From positions 62,001-126,000 of the forward strand of contig JBJXHN010000003.1 of assembly GCA_046233135.1 (NCBI GenBank): a DNA stretch of 64,000 bases. The letters run 5' to 3'. The position numbers and the translations under genes are program-made. The notes beneath the pieces are model-generated. The model made no database searches. It had not been told where the DNA came from and worked only from the letters and a program-made list of their open reading frames with translations. Shown here one piece after another: positions 42,020-51,237 of this stretch (the first letter of the stretch is position 1; the number at the start of each line of letters is the position of its first letter). This DNA is from JBJXHN01 sp046233135. Lineage in GTDB: Bacteria > Pseudomonadota > Alphaproteobacteria > Rhodospirillales > Rhodospirillaceae.

Positions 42020-42706
42020 TTAAGGGTAGGTCATCCCGAGCATATTGTGGCAGACGGTGATCAGATGGGTGCGCATATGGCGCTCGGCGGCTTCGGCGTC
42101 GCGATCCCGGATGGCACCGACCACGGCTTCGTGCTGTTCGACATATTGGCGGCGGCGTGCCTCGGTCGCCGACTTCTTCTTCAGCCGCCCCCACAGCTCC
42201 TGATCCCGCACCCCGTCGATGGCCTGATAGACCTCCGAAAGCAGACCATTCCCGGCCGCCTCGGCAAGGGATCGATGCAGGGCGCCATCCCACCGTTCGA
42301 AGCTGGCCACGTCCTCTGCCGAGGCTCCGTTGCGCAGACAGGCCTCCATGCGGGCGATCTGCGCCGGGGTCGCCCGATGCGCCGCCAGGGCACACAGCCG
42401 GGGTTCCAGGATCAGGCGGGCCTCCATCACTTCCTGCGGATTGGTGGTGTCCGGCGAGAACAGGGCGCCCCCCTCTCCACTGCCGCTGCCAAGCGGCCGC
42501 CGCCCGACGAAGGTGCCCCGGCCCACATGGCGCCAGATCACCCCTTCGGCTTCCAACTGGGCCAGGGCCTGTCGCAGGGCGCCCCGGCTGATCCCCAGGG
42601 TCCCCGCCAGCTCCCGTTCCGGCGGCAGACGGTCCCGGGGGGCGCAGGTTTCCCGGATCAGGTCGCGCAGGCTGTCCAGCGCAGTGGATGAGACGGTGGC
42701 AGTCAT
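42020..42706 (-). CDS. GntR-family regulator, FCD subfamily
   Basis: A 228-residue FadR/FCD-type regulator: winged HTH at about 10-70 (LPPERELAGTLGISRGALRQALAQLEAEGVIWRHVGRGTFV) and FCD ligand domain (about 85-220) with FERWDGALHRSLAEAAGN and EQHEAVVGAI supplying the usual metal-site region. It is divergent from a TRAP transporter/FAH-family operon and probably regulates it. I set the start at ATG 42706, because the in-frame ATG at 42757 would place the operator palindrome and -10 element inside the coding region. Confidence 0.83.
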   Translation of the reverse strand: MTATVSSTALDSLRDLIRETCAPRDRLPPERELAGTLGISRGALRQALAQLEAEGVIWRHVGRGTFVGRRPLGSGSGEGGALFSPDTTNPQEVMEARLILEPRLCALAAHRATPAQIARMEACLRNGASAEDVASFERWDGALHRSLAEAAGNGLLSEVYQAIDGVRDQELWGRLKKKSATEARRRQYVEQHEAVVGAIRDRDAEAAERHMRTHLITVCHNMLGMTYP

Positions 42707-42729
42707 CGGTCTGCGAGCTCCATTCTTGT

Positions 42730-42765
42730 ACCAATAAACATATTGGTTCACGAGCATTCGTTCAA
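42730..42765 (-). promoter_or_regulatory. gntR promoter with operator palindrome
   Basis: On the minus strand TTGAAC (42760-42765), a 17-base spacer and TATGTT (42737-42742) form a good promoter. A perfect inverted repeat ACCAATA-AACA-TATTGGT (42730-42747) covers the -10 element, the position expected for autorepression by the GntR protein. I found no second full copy in front of the TRAP operon. Confidence 0.6.
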
Positions 42766-42966
42766 GACAGGTCCCTCGTACAAATTTTTTATGTTCAAAA
42801 ACAATGATATAACCGGTTGGTCAAAAAAATCCTGAGAACCATTCTTGAAACTGTTTCGGGGCTTGGCACATGACAGACCTGAATTGGTTCGGAGCGGTCC
42901 ATCCCCGTGGGGTGGTCCGATGCGGCCCTCAACGAATGGGAAAACCCACGTCCAGGGAGGAATACC

Positions 42967-43929
42967 ATGCGCACACTCGCGACCACCGTGGCGGCCATGA
43001 TCGGCGCCACCCTGCTGTCCGGCCCCGCGTCGGCGCAGGACGTCAAGGACATCGCCTGGGGCGGCTCCAGCCCCGGCGGGGTGATGTATTACATGGTCGG
43101 CACGGCCGGTACGGTACTGTCCCGCGACCTGCCGGACCTGAACGTCACCCAGGTGACCACCGGCGGCTCCACCGAAAACGCCAAGCGGCTGATCAAGGGC
43201 GAGCTAGACATGGGCATCGTCTACGGCTCCCATGTCTATCTGGCGCAGACGCCGGAGGGACCCTTCGCCGGCGGAGACAAGGGCACCATGCTGCGCGGCG
43301 TGGCCAAGGCCTATGAAGGCCCCACCTACTTCGTCACCCTGAAAGACAGCGGCATCACCTCCATCGCCGACCTGAAGGGCAAGGCCGTGGCCCTGGGTCC
43401 GCCGGGATCGGGAACGGTCTTCAACTGCACCAATATCCTGAAGGCGCTGGATATGGTCGAGGAGATCGAACCGCGCATGATGACCTTCGCCGACGCCGGC
43501 CGGGCGCTGGGCAACGGTCAGCTGGACGCCTTCTGCCAGTCGTCCGCCCCGGCCGCCGCAGTCAGCGAGCTCGCCGAAACCCAGGACGTGGTGGTCATCC
43601 CCTACGGCGAGGAGGCCCTGGCCCGCATCACCGAGACCTATCCGTTCTACTACGAATCCTCCATGCCGGCGAACATGTACAAGGGCGTGCCGGAAACCGC
43701 GCTGCCCTACACCACCGTCTACTGGGTCGCCCACGAGCGGGTCCCGGAAGAGACCATGAAGGCCATCCTCGCCCACATGTACGACCCCGAAGTGCGCGCG
43801 GAACTGGAATCCGGGCACCGCAACTGGAAGCAGCTGGCCCCGGCCAATGTGACCTTCGAAAAGCTGGGCGTGCCCATGCACCCCGGTGCGGCGGCCTACT
43901 ACAAGGAAAACGGCCTCTGGGAGGACTGA
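42967..43929 (+). CDS. TAXI-family TRAP transporter substrate-binding protein
   Basis: A 320-residue periplasmic binding protein with a signal peptide (MRTLATTVAAMIGATLLSGPASA, cleaved after residue 23). The IAWGGSSPGGVMYYMVGTAGTVLSR opening and the LKGKAVALGPPGSGTVFNCTNIL segment are typical of the TAXI (SSS) family. It delivers a small solute, often a dicarboxylate, amino acid or sugar acid, to the TRAP permease encoded next. GGGAGG precedes the ATG at 42967. It is the first gene of the operon with the fused permease and an FAH-family enzyme. Confidence 0.9.
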   Translation: MRTLATTVAAMIGATLLSGPASAQDVKDIAWGGSSPGGVMYYMVGTAGTVLSRDLPDLNVTQVTTGGSTENAKRLIKGELDMGIVYGSHVYLAQTPEGPFAGGDKGTMLRGVAKAYEGPTYFVTLKDSGITSIADLKGKAVALGPPGSGTVFNCTNILKALDMVEEIEPRMMTFADAGRALGNGQLDAFCQSSAPAAAVSELAETQDVVVIPYGEEALARITETYPFYYESSMPANMYKGVPETALPYTTVYWVAHERVPEETMKAILAHMYDPEVRAELESGHRNWKQLAPANVTFEKLGVPMHPGAAAYYKENGLWED

Positions 43930-44061
43930 CCCCGGGGGTGACGTCGGGCATCAGCGGCGGCGGCGTCCTTTCCGGGCGCTGCCGGTCGTTCCGCCCGTCC
44001 TGCCCATCCGGCCCGTTTGCTCCCCCGACCCTTCCGTTCTCCTCTATCGAGGTCTGATCCG

Positions 44062-45990
44062 ATGACCGCACCCACCTGGTTCGGCGAGTTTTCCGCCAAG
44101 GGACGCACCTTGCGGGGCTGGTGGGCCCTGCTGTACGCCGCCGTGGCCGCCTTTTTCGCCGGTTGGTACATGTACACCTCCGGCTTCGGCCTGGTGTCCA
44201 CGGAATCCAATCGCGGCTTCTATCTGATGTTCACGGCCGTGCTGGTGCTGCTGCTGTATCCGGCGCGGCGCGGCGCCCCCATGACCCGCCCCAGCCTGTT
44301 CGACCTGATCATGGTGGTCGCCGCCGTCGTGTCCGTCGGTTACTGGATGGACCAGTACATTTCCTACGCCATGTTCCGGGTCAGCTCTCCCAGCACCTGG
44401 GACCTGGTCATGGGCGGCCTCTGTATCGTGGTGATGCTGGAGACAACCCGCCGGGTCCTGGGTCCGGCCCTGCTGGTTCTGGGGATCATCTTCCTTGCCC
44501 AGCTGTATTTCGGCGCCTGGCTGCCCGGCAAGCTCAGCCATCCCGGGCTGTCGGTGGAGCGCATCATCGAGTTCACGTTCTCCACCCAGGAAGCGATCTT
44601 CGGGGTGATCACCGCCACCTTCGCCACCTTCGTCTTTCCCTTCATGATATTCGGCGCCTTTCTGGAGCGCAGCGGGGCCGGCGCGTTCTTCATGGAACTG
44701 GCCACCGCCCTGACCGGCCGCTGGCGGGGTGGACCGGCGAAGATCGCCACCGTCACGTCAGCCCTGTTCGGGTCCATCTCCGGCTCGTCGGTGGCCAATG
44801 TGGTTTCCACCGGCGCCTTCACCATCCCCCTGATGAAGCGCATCGGCTTCCGCCCCCATGTGGCCGGCGGCATCGAGGCCATCGCATCGACCGGCGGGCA
44901 GTTCATGCCGCCGATCATGGGCGCCGGGGTGTTCATCCTGGCCACCCTGACCGAAAGCGAATACCTGGGCATCGCCCTGATGAACGTGATCCCCGCCACG
45001 CTGTTCTTCCTGTTCGTGCTGATGATGGTCGACCTGGAAGCCGTGCGGACCGGCCTGAAAGGCATGCCGCCGTCCGAAACCCCGCCGGTGGGTCAGGTGC
45101 TGCGGCGGGGCTGGCATTTCTTCCTGCCGCTGGTGGTCATCGTCGGCCTGCTGTTCAACGGCTACTCGCCGGAAGTCGGTGCCTTCTGGGGTACCCTGAC
45201 CACGCTCGCCCTGTCCTGGCTGCGGCGGGAGACCCGCATGGGGCCGCGCGCCATCGTGACCGGCCTGATCGGCGGCGCCCATTCCAACACCGCCGCCGGT
45301 GCAGCCATCGGCACCCTGGGGATCATCATCGGCGGCATCGTGCTGTCCGGCCTGGGGCTCAAATTCTCGGCCGTGCTAGTGGAGTTCTCCGGCGGCAGCC
45401 TGTTGCTGGCGGCCCTGCTGGTGATGCTGATCTCGCTGATCATCGGCATGGGGTCCAGCACCACCGGATCCTACATCATCCTGTCGGTCGTGGCCGCACC
45501 GGCCCTGATCAAGCTGGGCGTGCCGGTCGTCGCGGCGCATCTGGTGGTGTTCTATGCCGCCTGTCTGTCGAATATCACGCCACCGGTCTGTGTCGCCGCC
45601 TTCGCCGGCGCAGCCATCGCCGGATCCGATCCCATAAAAACCGGAATAGCGGCCCTGAAGTACGGCGCGGCCCTGGTCCTGCTGCCCTTCAGCTTCATCT
45701 ACGCACCCGGCATCCTGCTGTACGGCACCGCCTGGGAGATCACCCACGCCACCATCGGCCACCTTCTGGGGCTCGGCGCCCTGGCCATGGCGCTTCAGGG
45801 CTGCTCCTTCCTCGGGACCGGCCTGACCCGGCCGACCCGCATTCTGCTGACCGCCGGGGCCGGACTGCTGCTGTTCCCCGCCACCTGGTGGGTGGATGTG
45901 GCGGGCCTTGCCTGCCTCGCCGCCGCCGCCCTGACCGAGCGCCTGCATCCGCGCGGGCTGGCCGCACCCGTGCCGTCTCCCCGGTCCTGA
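44062..45990 (+). CDS. TRAP transporter fused permease (DctQM type)
   Basis: A 642-residue integral membrane protein with about 16 helices: an N-terminal DctQ-like part (to about 155) fused to the DctM domain, typical of TAXI transporters. Family signatures include TATFATFVFPFMIFGAFLERSG, SGSSVANVVSTGAFTIPLMKR and GMGSSTTGSYIILSVVAAPAL. It imports the solute captured by the upstream binding protein using an ion gradient. The start at 44062 has GAGGT upstream. The binding-protein gene ends 132 bases before, and the hydrolase gene follows 41 bases after. Confidence 0.9.
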   Translation: MTAPTWFGEFSAKGRTLRGWWALLYAAVAAFFAGWYMYTSGFGLVSTESNRGFYLMFTAVLVLLLYPARRGAPMTRPSLFDLIMVVAAVVSVGYWMDQYISYAMFRVSSPSTWDLVMGGLCIVVMLETTRRVLGPALLVLGIIFLAQLYFGAWLPGKLSHPGLSVERIIEFTFSTQEAIFGVITATFATFVFPFMIFGAFLERSGAGAFFMELATALTGRWRGGPAKIATVTSALFGSISGSSVANVVSTGAFTIPLMKRIGFRPHVAGGIEAIASTGGQFMPPIMGAGVFILATLTESEYLGIALMNVIPATLFFLFVLMMVDLEAVRTGLKGMPPSETPPVGQVLRRGWHFFLPLVVIVGLLFNGYSPEVGAFWGTLTTLALSWLRRETRMGPRAIVTGLIGGAHSNTAAGAAIGTLGIIIGGIVLSGLGLKFSAVLVEFSGGSLLLAALLVMLISLIIGMGSSTTGSYIILSVVAAPALIKLGVPVVAAHLVVFYAACLSNITPPVCVAAFAGAAIAGSDPIKTGIAALKYGAALVLLPFSFIYAPGILLYGTAWEITHATIGHLLGLGALAMALQGCSFLGTGLTRPTRILLTAGAGLLLFPATWWVDVAGLACLAAAALTERLHPRGLAAPVPSPRS

Positions 45991-46031
45991 GCCATTCAAC
46001 CCGACCCTGTCAGAAGAGAGGTGCTTTTCCG

Positions 46032-46943
46032 ATGATCCTCGCCACCTATACCCTCGCCGGTCAGCGCGCCGTCGGCCTGGTGTCCGCCGACCGCACGACG
46101 ATCCAGCCCCTGGCCCTGTCCCCCGAAGCCGCTGCGCTCGGCGTGCGCTCGGTGATCGAAGGTCTGGCAGCCGGCGCGCCCCTGCCCGGCACCGATGCCG
46201 CCATTCCCTTGTCCGCTGTTACCCTGGAAGCCCCCCTGCCCCGGCCGGCGCGCAATATCTTCTGCGTCGGCAAGAACTACTTCGAACACGCCCACGAATT
46301 CGCCCGCTCCGGCTTCGACAGCGCCGCCGGCGGCGAAGCGGTGCCCGATGCCCCCATCGTCTTTTCCAAGCTGCCCGATTGCGTGGTGGCCCCAGACAGC
46401 CCCATCCTCATCGATCCCGCCGTCAGCACGGCGGTGGACTACGAAGCCGAACTGGCCGTGATCATCGGCACCGGCGGCCGGGCGATCGCACCGGAAGCGG
46501 CCATGGACCACGTGTTCGGCTACACCATCGTCAACGACGTCACCGCCCGCGACCTGCAGCAGCGCCACAAGCAATGGCTGCTCGGCAAATCCCAGGACAC
46601 TTTCTGCCCCATGGGTCCCTGGGTGGTCACCCGCGACGAAGCCGATATCGACGCCATGGAGGTCCACTGCTGGATCAATGACGAATTGCGCCAGAATGCC
46701 CCGGTCAAGGCGCTGATCTTCGACATCCCCACTCTGATCGCCACCATCAGCCGGGGCATCACCCTGAAGCCCGGCGACATCATCGCCACCGGCACGCCGG
46801 CCGGCGTGGGGATCGGCTTCACCCCGCCGAAATACCTTCAGCCCGGCGACACGGTGCGGATCGAAATCACCGGCATCGGCATCCTGGAAAATACCGTGCA
46901 CCAGACCTCTGCCGACACCCCCGCTTCGGCTGAGGCGGTTTAG
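46032..46943 (+). CDS. Fumarylacetoacetate hydrolase family protein
   Basis: A 303-residue FAH-superfamily enzyme. KNYFEHAHEF and VDYEAELAVIIGTGGRAI contain the metal-binding acidic residues, and GYTIVNDVTARDLQ..KQWLLGKSQDTFCPMGPWVV is the family's central signature. Members hydrolyse, decarboxylate or dehydrate acylpyruvates, 2-keto-3-deoxy sugar acids or catechol-pathway intermediates. Being in a TRAP transporter operon suggests the imported solute is an acid of that type. Its stop codon overlaps that of hypX, which is convergent. Confidence 0.87.
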   Translation: MILATYTLAGQRAVGLVSADRTTIQPLALSPEAAALGVRSVIEGLAAGAPLPGTDAAIPLSAVTLEAPLPRPARNIFCVGKNYFEHAHEFARSGFDSAAGGEAVPDAPIVFSKLPDCVVAPDSPILIDPAVSTAVDYEAELAVIIGTGGRAIAPEAAMDHVFGYTIVNDVTARDLQQRHKQWLLGKSQDTFCPMGPWVVTRDEADIDAMEVHCWINDELRQNAPVKALIFDIPTLIATISRGITLKPGDIIATGTPAGVGIGFTPPKYLQPGDTVRIEITGIGILENTVHQTSADTPASAEAV

Positions 46944-48667
46944 CCTCCACGGCCTCCATCGGCGACCATCCGGCGGTGCGGCGTCAACGGCGAGGGCGTC
47001 CGCGCCGCCGGCATCTTGGTGACGAAGTGGTAGCGGGCCACGTGGTAGCTGGGATCGAAGCCGTGGAAATTGAGGCTCATATGCTTCAACTCTTCGGTCC
47101 TATAGGCCTCCAGCGGTCGCACGGCCTCGTCGGCGGCACGGCGGGCGCGCTTGTCGGCCAGCCTGGCCGGCAGGGCCGGATCGGCCGCCAGGGCATGGGC
47201 GCGCTCCAGCACCGCCGCGTCAAAGGCCGCCCGGTCCTGCTCCAGCACCGCATCGGCCAGTCCCAGCCGCAGGGCTTCGGCCGCCCCCATGGGCAGGCGC
47301 TGATCACGGGTCAGCCGCTCCGCCGTATCCGCCCCCACCCGCCGGGGCAGCACATAGGTCCAGTATTCACTGCCGTGCAGATTGCCCATGTTGCGGTAAT
47401 GGGGGTTGAGCACCACGCCGTCGCGCAGCCAGACCTCGTCCGCCCCCAGGGCCAGGAACACCCCGCCCGCCCCGCAATTGCCGCGCAGGGCGCTGATGGT
47501 CACCTTGTCCTCCAGCGTGATCAGGGCACGGGCCACGTCATCGATGGCGTTGATGGTCCGCCAGCTTTCCTCCGCCGGGCTGCGCGCGGCTTCGATGGCC
47601 GTCAGGTCCATGCCGTTGGACCAGAAATCCGGTCCGCCGCGCAGCACCACTACCTTCACCGGCCGCTTCGCCGCATGGTCCAGGGCGCCACGCAGGCGCC
47701 GGCACTGGTCAACCCCCATCGCCCCGTTGGTGAACCGGAAATCGAGCAGCCCCACCCCGCCCTCTTCCCGCCAGACGATCTCCCGCCGGCTGGGGACGGA
47801 GGGATCGGCGGGCGGAAGCGGCGTCGGCAGGGCGGCCATCGCATCGGGGAAAGCCAGATCGACGGCGCGCTTGAAGGAGCGCTCCCCCTCCGCCGCTGCC
47901 GGCTTGACCCGGCCGATCCACACCGCACCGTCCACGGTGGCCCGGCAGACGGCCCCATGGCGGGCAGCGATGACCGACCCCGGGTCCGCCCCGCTCCCCA
48001 GCAGTCCTTCCTCCTCCGGATCGAACAAATGGCAGGGGGTGCCGAACAGGCTGTCGGCGACACCGGGCTGACCATCAGCCGCGCGCAGGCGAGCGAGCAC
48101 GTCCGCCGTCGTGTGGCGGCTCCAGTCGATGGCGCGGTCGGCCTGCGTCATGGCCGGCCGCCAGGTGCCCCGGCCGTCGGGATCAACCGCCGTCAGCGGT
48201 TTCGGTGCGGTGCCCGACGCCAGCTTGTCCAAGGCTTCGAGCACCGCTTCCACCGCCCCGTCGGCCACTTCGGCGCGGTAGAGGCTGCCCTTCGTGCCCG
48301 GACGCATGGCAAAGGTCCGGCTGGCCCAGATCGGCCCGGCGTCCATCTCCGCTTCCGCCTGCAGCACAGTCACGCCCCAGGTCTCCTGCCCCTCCAGGAT
48401 CGCCCAGTCCAGCGCCGAGGGTCCCCGATCCCCCTCCGGCCCGGGATGCACGATCAGGCACGGCAGCCGCCGCCACACCGCCTCCGGCACCGCCCGGCGC
48501 AGATAGGGGGCGATGACCACATCCGGGCGGAACAGCTCCACCGCCTCCCGGGTCACCGCATCATTGATGTCCAACTCCACGGCCAGGGTGTGGCCGCGTT
48601 CGCTCAAGGTCACCCACAGCGCCTGGGACAGGCTGTTGAAGGCATGGCACAGCAGCAGGATCCGCAT
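46940..48667 (-). CDS. hypX: Hydrogenase maturation protein HypX/HoxX
   Basis: A 575-residue two-domain enzyme. The N-terminal part (about 1-260) is formyltransferase-like (MRILLLCHAFNSLSQALWVTL, LIVHPGPEGDRGPSALDWAILEG), and the C-terminal part (about 275-500) is crotonase-like (ALRGNCGAGGVFLALGADEVW). HypX makes CO for the [NiFe]-hydrogenase active site from formyl-tetrahydrofolate via formyl-CoA, chiefly in organisms that mature the enzyme in air. The hypD start is upstream with a two-base gap, so they are one transcript. No hydrogenase structural genes are in this window. Confidence 0.93.
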   Translation of the reverse strand: MRILLLCHAFNSLSQALWVTLSERGHTLAVELDINDAVTREAVELFRPDVVIAPYLRRAVPEAVWRRLPCLIVHPGPEGDRGPSALDWAILEGQETWGVTVLQAEAEMDAGPIWASRTFAMRPGTKGSLYRAEVADGAVEAVLEALDKLASGTAPKPLTAVDPDGRGTWRPAMTQADRAIDWSRHTTADVLARLRAADGQPGVADSLFGTPCHLFDPEEEGLLGSGADPGSVIAARHGAVCRATVDGAVWIGRVKPAAAEGERSFKRAVDLAFPDAMAALPTPLPPADPSVPSRREIVWREEGGVGLLDFRFTNGAMGVDQCRRLRGALDHAAKRPVKVVVLRGGPDFWSNGMDLTAIEAARSPAEESWRTINAIDDVARALITLEDKVTISALRGNCGAGGVFLALGADEVWLRDGVVLNPHYRNMGNLHGSEYWTYVLPRRVGADTAERLTRDQRLPMGAAEALRLGLADAVLEQDRAAFDAAVLERAHALAADPALPARLADKRARRAADEAVRPLEAYRTEELKHMSLNFHGFDPSYHVARYHFVTKMPAARTPSPLTPHRRMVADGGRGG

Positions 48668-48669
48668 GG

Positions 48670-49854
48670 TCAGGCCGCCGCCCCGCTCTTGGTGTTCCCC
48701 TGCCCTTGCCCCTGGCCCTGCCTCTGACCCTGGCCCTGACGGAAGCGCCCGTAGGTGTACCAGGCAGCGCAGGCCCCTTCCGACGAGACCATACAGGATC
48801 CCAGCGGATTATCGGGCGTGCAAGTGGTTCCGAACAGCTTGCAATCCACCGGCGTTTTCACGCCGCGCAGAATGGCCGGGCATTCGCAGGCCTTGTTTTC
48901 GCGGGCCGGCACATAAGTCAGGTTGAAGCGCCGTTCGGCATCGAACTCGGCGAAGGGTTCGCGGATCGTCAGCGCGCTGTAGGGCACCACGCCCAGCCCC
49001 CGCCATTCGAAGGCCCGGCGCAGCTCCAGAACCTCGGCGACCACCGCCTTGGCTTTTTCGTTTCCATGGCGGGTGACAGCGCGGGTGTACTGATTTTCCA
49101 CTTCTGCGCGGCCGTCGTTGAGCTGGCGGATCAGCATCAGCACCGACTGCATCACGTCCACCGGCTCGAATCCGCTGATCACCACCGGTCGCCGATACTC
49201 CTCGGCGAAGTACTCGTAGGGTTGGGAGCCGATCACCACCGACACGTGGGCCGGCCCCAGAAAGCCGTCGATGGCCACCAGCCCCAGCGACCGCACATCC
49301 GGGCTGTCGAGGATCGAGGCAATGGCCGAGGGGGTGAGCACATGGTTGCAGAAGACGCTGAAGTTGGTCAGCCCCTTCGCCCTGGCGGTTTTCACGGCCA
49401 GAGCGGTGGGCGGGGTGGTGGTTTCGAAGCCGATGGCGAAGAACACCACCTGACGATCGGGATTCTTCTCGGCCAGCGCCAGGGCGTCCATGGTGGAATA
49501 GACCATGCGGATGTCCGCCCCGTCGGCCTTGGCCTTGATCAGGCTGCGCCCGCGCGATCCGGGGACCCGCATCATGTCGCCGTAGGAACACAGGATGACG
49601 TCGTGCTCTACGGCCAAGCGCACAGCCATGTCCAGGCGGCCGACCGGCAACACGCAGACGGGACAGCCCGGGCCGTGGATCATGCGCACGTTGGCGGGCA
49701 GCAGATCCTGGACGCCGTAGCGGAAAATCGCGTGGGTATGACCGCCGCAAAATTCCATCAGGCCATAGGTCCGATCGGGCTGGGATTCCCGCGCGATAGC
49801 CTCGGCCAGGGAGCGCGCCAGGGCGCCATCCCGGAACTCGTCGATATATTGCAT
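48670..49854 (-). CDS. hypD: Hydrogenase maturation protein HypD
   Basis: A 394-residue iron-sulfur scaffold protein for the Fe(CN)2CO group of [NiFe]-hydrogenases. The conserved C36 (EFCGGHTHA), C64 and C67 (GPGCPVC) and the C-terminal [4Fe-4S] cysteines (CECPAI, CKLFGTTCTPDNPLGSCMVS, GAC) are all present. The C-terminus ends with an unusual tail of Gly-Gln repeats encoded by an imperfect hexanucleotide array. ATG 49854 gives the normal start MQYIDEFRDG; an upstream frame adds 24 residues. It pairs with hypX; hypA, B, C, E and F are not nearby. Confidence 0.93.
   Translation of the reverse strand: MQYIDEFRDGALARSLAEAIARESQPDRTYGLMEFCGGHTHAIFRYGVQDLLPANVRMIHGPGCPVCVLPVGRLDMAVRLAVEHDVILCSYGDMMRVPGSRGRSLIKAKADGADIRMVYSTMDALALAEKNPDRQVVFFAIGFETTTPPTALAVKTARAKGLTNFSVFCNHVLTPSAIASILDSPDVRSLGLVAIDGFLGPAHVSVVIGSQPYEYFAEEYRRPVVISGFEPVDVMQSVLMLIRQLNDGRAEVENQYTRAVTRHGNEKAKAVVAEVLELRRAFEWRGLGVVPYSALTIREPFAEFDAERRFNLTYVPARENKACECPAILRGVKTPVDCKLFGTTCTPDNPLGSCMVSSEGACAAWYTYGRFRQGQGQRQGQGQGQGNTKSGAAA
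48693..48742. repeat. Imperfect hexanucleotide repeat in hypD 3' end
   Basis: About eight tandem copies of a CAGGGC/CAGGGG-type hexamer (minus-strand reading) encode the Gly-Gln tail of HypD. The in-frame unit length means copy-number changes would not shift the frame. Confidence 0.7.
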
Positions 49855-50055
49855 GGGGCCGGCGATCCCTCTCGGTCTGGTGACGCGAAAGTGACACTCT
49901 AGCATGGGAACAGGGCGCGCAGGCAAGCGCCTGTCCAGGTTGCAGCCACCTCCGATACACCCTCATCTTCTTTCTGGAAACATGGTTTCCAGCACCCACA
50001 CGCCCCACACCGGCCAGGGTGCGGCAGCCTCCCGGGGCGGGTCCATGGCGTCGTC

Positions 50056-51237
50056 CTACGCCACCGCCTCCAGCCAGTCCCGGAAGGCTTTGGCGGGCAT
50101 CGGGCGGCCGAAGTGGTAGCCTTGCAGAATCTGGCAACCCAGGCCGTGCAGCCGGCGGGCCTGTCCGGCCGTTTCTACGCCTTCGGCCACCACCTCGAGC
50201 CCCAGCGAGCTGGCCAGACTGATTATGCCGGTGACCATCGACAGCCCGTCCGCGCCCCGATCCATGGCATAGATGAAACTGCGGTCGATCTTCAGTTCGG
50301 TGAAGGGGGCAGCAGCCAGCTGTTTCATGGTCGAAAAGCCGGTGCCGAAGTCGTCGATGGACAGCCCGATCCCCCGCAGCCGCAGACGGGTCAGCACATC
50401 CAGCGACAGGCTTTGTTCGGGCATCGCAGCACTTTCGGTGATCTCCAGCACCAGCCGATGAGGCGGCAGGCCATGCACCCGTAGCCGATCCACCACCCAA
50501 TCGGGCAAATGGACGTCGTCCAGCAGCCCCGCCGAAAGGTTGACCGCAACCCGCATCTGCTCCGGCCAGCCGGTGCAGGCTGCCACCGCCTGATCCAGCA
50601 TGGTTTCGGCCAGGGCGCGGGACAGGCCGGCGGCTTCTATCACCGGCACGAACACATCCGGTGGCACCGCTTCTCCGTCCGGGCGCGTCCAGCGGGCCAG
50701 CGCCTCCGCCCCGCAAGGCAGGTGTCCGGCCTCCACCCCCACCTGAGCCTGGAAGGCCGCCTGCACCGCCCCGTCGGCCAGAGCGGTCCGCACGTCCTCG
50801 GCCGTTACCGGCGCCGGTGGGCCGGCCTTGCGCAGCCCGCCGGCGCCGCCCCCGCGCCCCTCCTCGCGTTCCTCCGCCAGCACCAGCAGCGCAGTCAGGT
50901 CGGCGGGCGCAAAGGGTTTGGTGAGACTGCCCAGCACCGACAGGCCATGGGCACGGGCCATGTCTTCGGCCGACCGCAGCACGCGATGGTCCATGCCGCT
51001 CATCAGAATGAAGGCAGATCGGCAGCCCCCTTCGGCCAGCCGCCGCATCACCTCCACACCATCGATTCCAGGCATCAGCAGGTCGAGGATGATCACGTCC
51101 GCCGCCCGAGGAAGGGTCGCGTTCAGCACCTCTGCCCCGATACGGGATCGCGCGTCCCAGCCGGCACGGGCGGCCATCTCCCGCACCATGTCGGCCATCA
51201 GCGGGTCGTCATCCACGACCACCACCATGCCCTTCAT
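50056..51237 (-). CDS. REC-EAL response regulator (c-di-GMP phosphodiesterase)
   Basis: The 393-residue protein has a receiver domain at about 1-125 with intact acidic pocket (VVDDDP), phospho-Asp (IILDLLMPG) and Lys (LTKPF), and an EAL domain at about 150-390 with GAEALARW, SIDDFGTGFS and EGVETAG. It should hydrolyse c-di-GMP under phosphorylation control. Its ATG overlaps the stop of the hybrid kinase gene by four bases, so the two are translationally coupled and are likely partners. AAGGAGGA is 5 bases before the ATG. Confidence 0.9.
   Translation of the reverse strand: MKGMVVVVDDDPLMADMVREMAARAGWDARSRIGAEVLNATLPRAADVIILDLLMPGIDGVEVMRRLAEGGCRSAFILMSGMDHRVLRSAEDMARAHGLSVLGSLTKPFAPADLTALLVLAEEREEGRGGGAGGLRKAGPPAPVTAEDVRTALADGAVQAAFQAQVGVEAGHLPCGAEALARWTRPDGEAVPPDVFVPVIEAAGLSRALAETMLDQAVAACTGWPEQMRVAVNLSAGLLDDVHLPDWVVDRLRVHGLPPHRLVLEITESAAMPEQSLSLDVLTRLRLRGIGLSIDDFGTGFSTMKQLAAAPFTELKIDRSFIYAMDRGADGLSMVTGIISLASSLGLEVVAEGVETAGQARRLHGLGCQILQGYHFGRPMPAKAFRDWLEAVA

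Noticed and set aside
42863..42880. TTGGCAC as a sigma54 -24 element before the TRAP operon
   Set aside because: The -12 GC (TTGC) at the required spacing is absent.
48693..48742. Short tandem repeats as a CRISPR-like array
   Set aside because: Units are six bases without spacers and lie inside hypD; this is a coding microsatellite.
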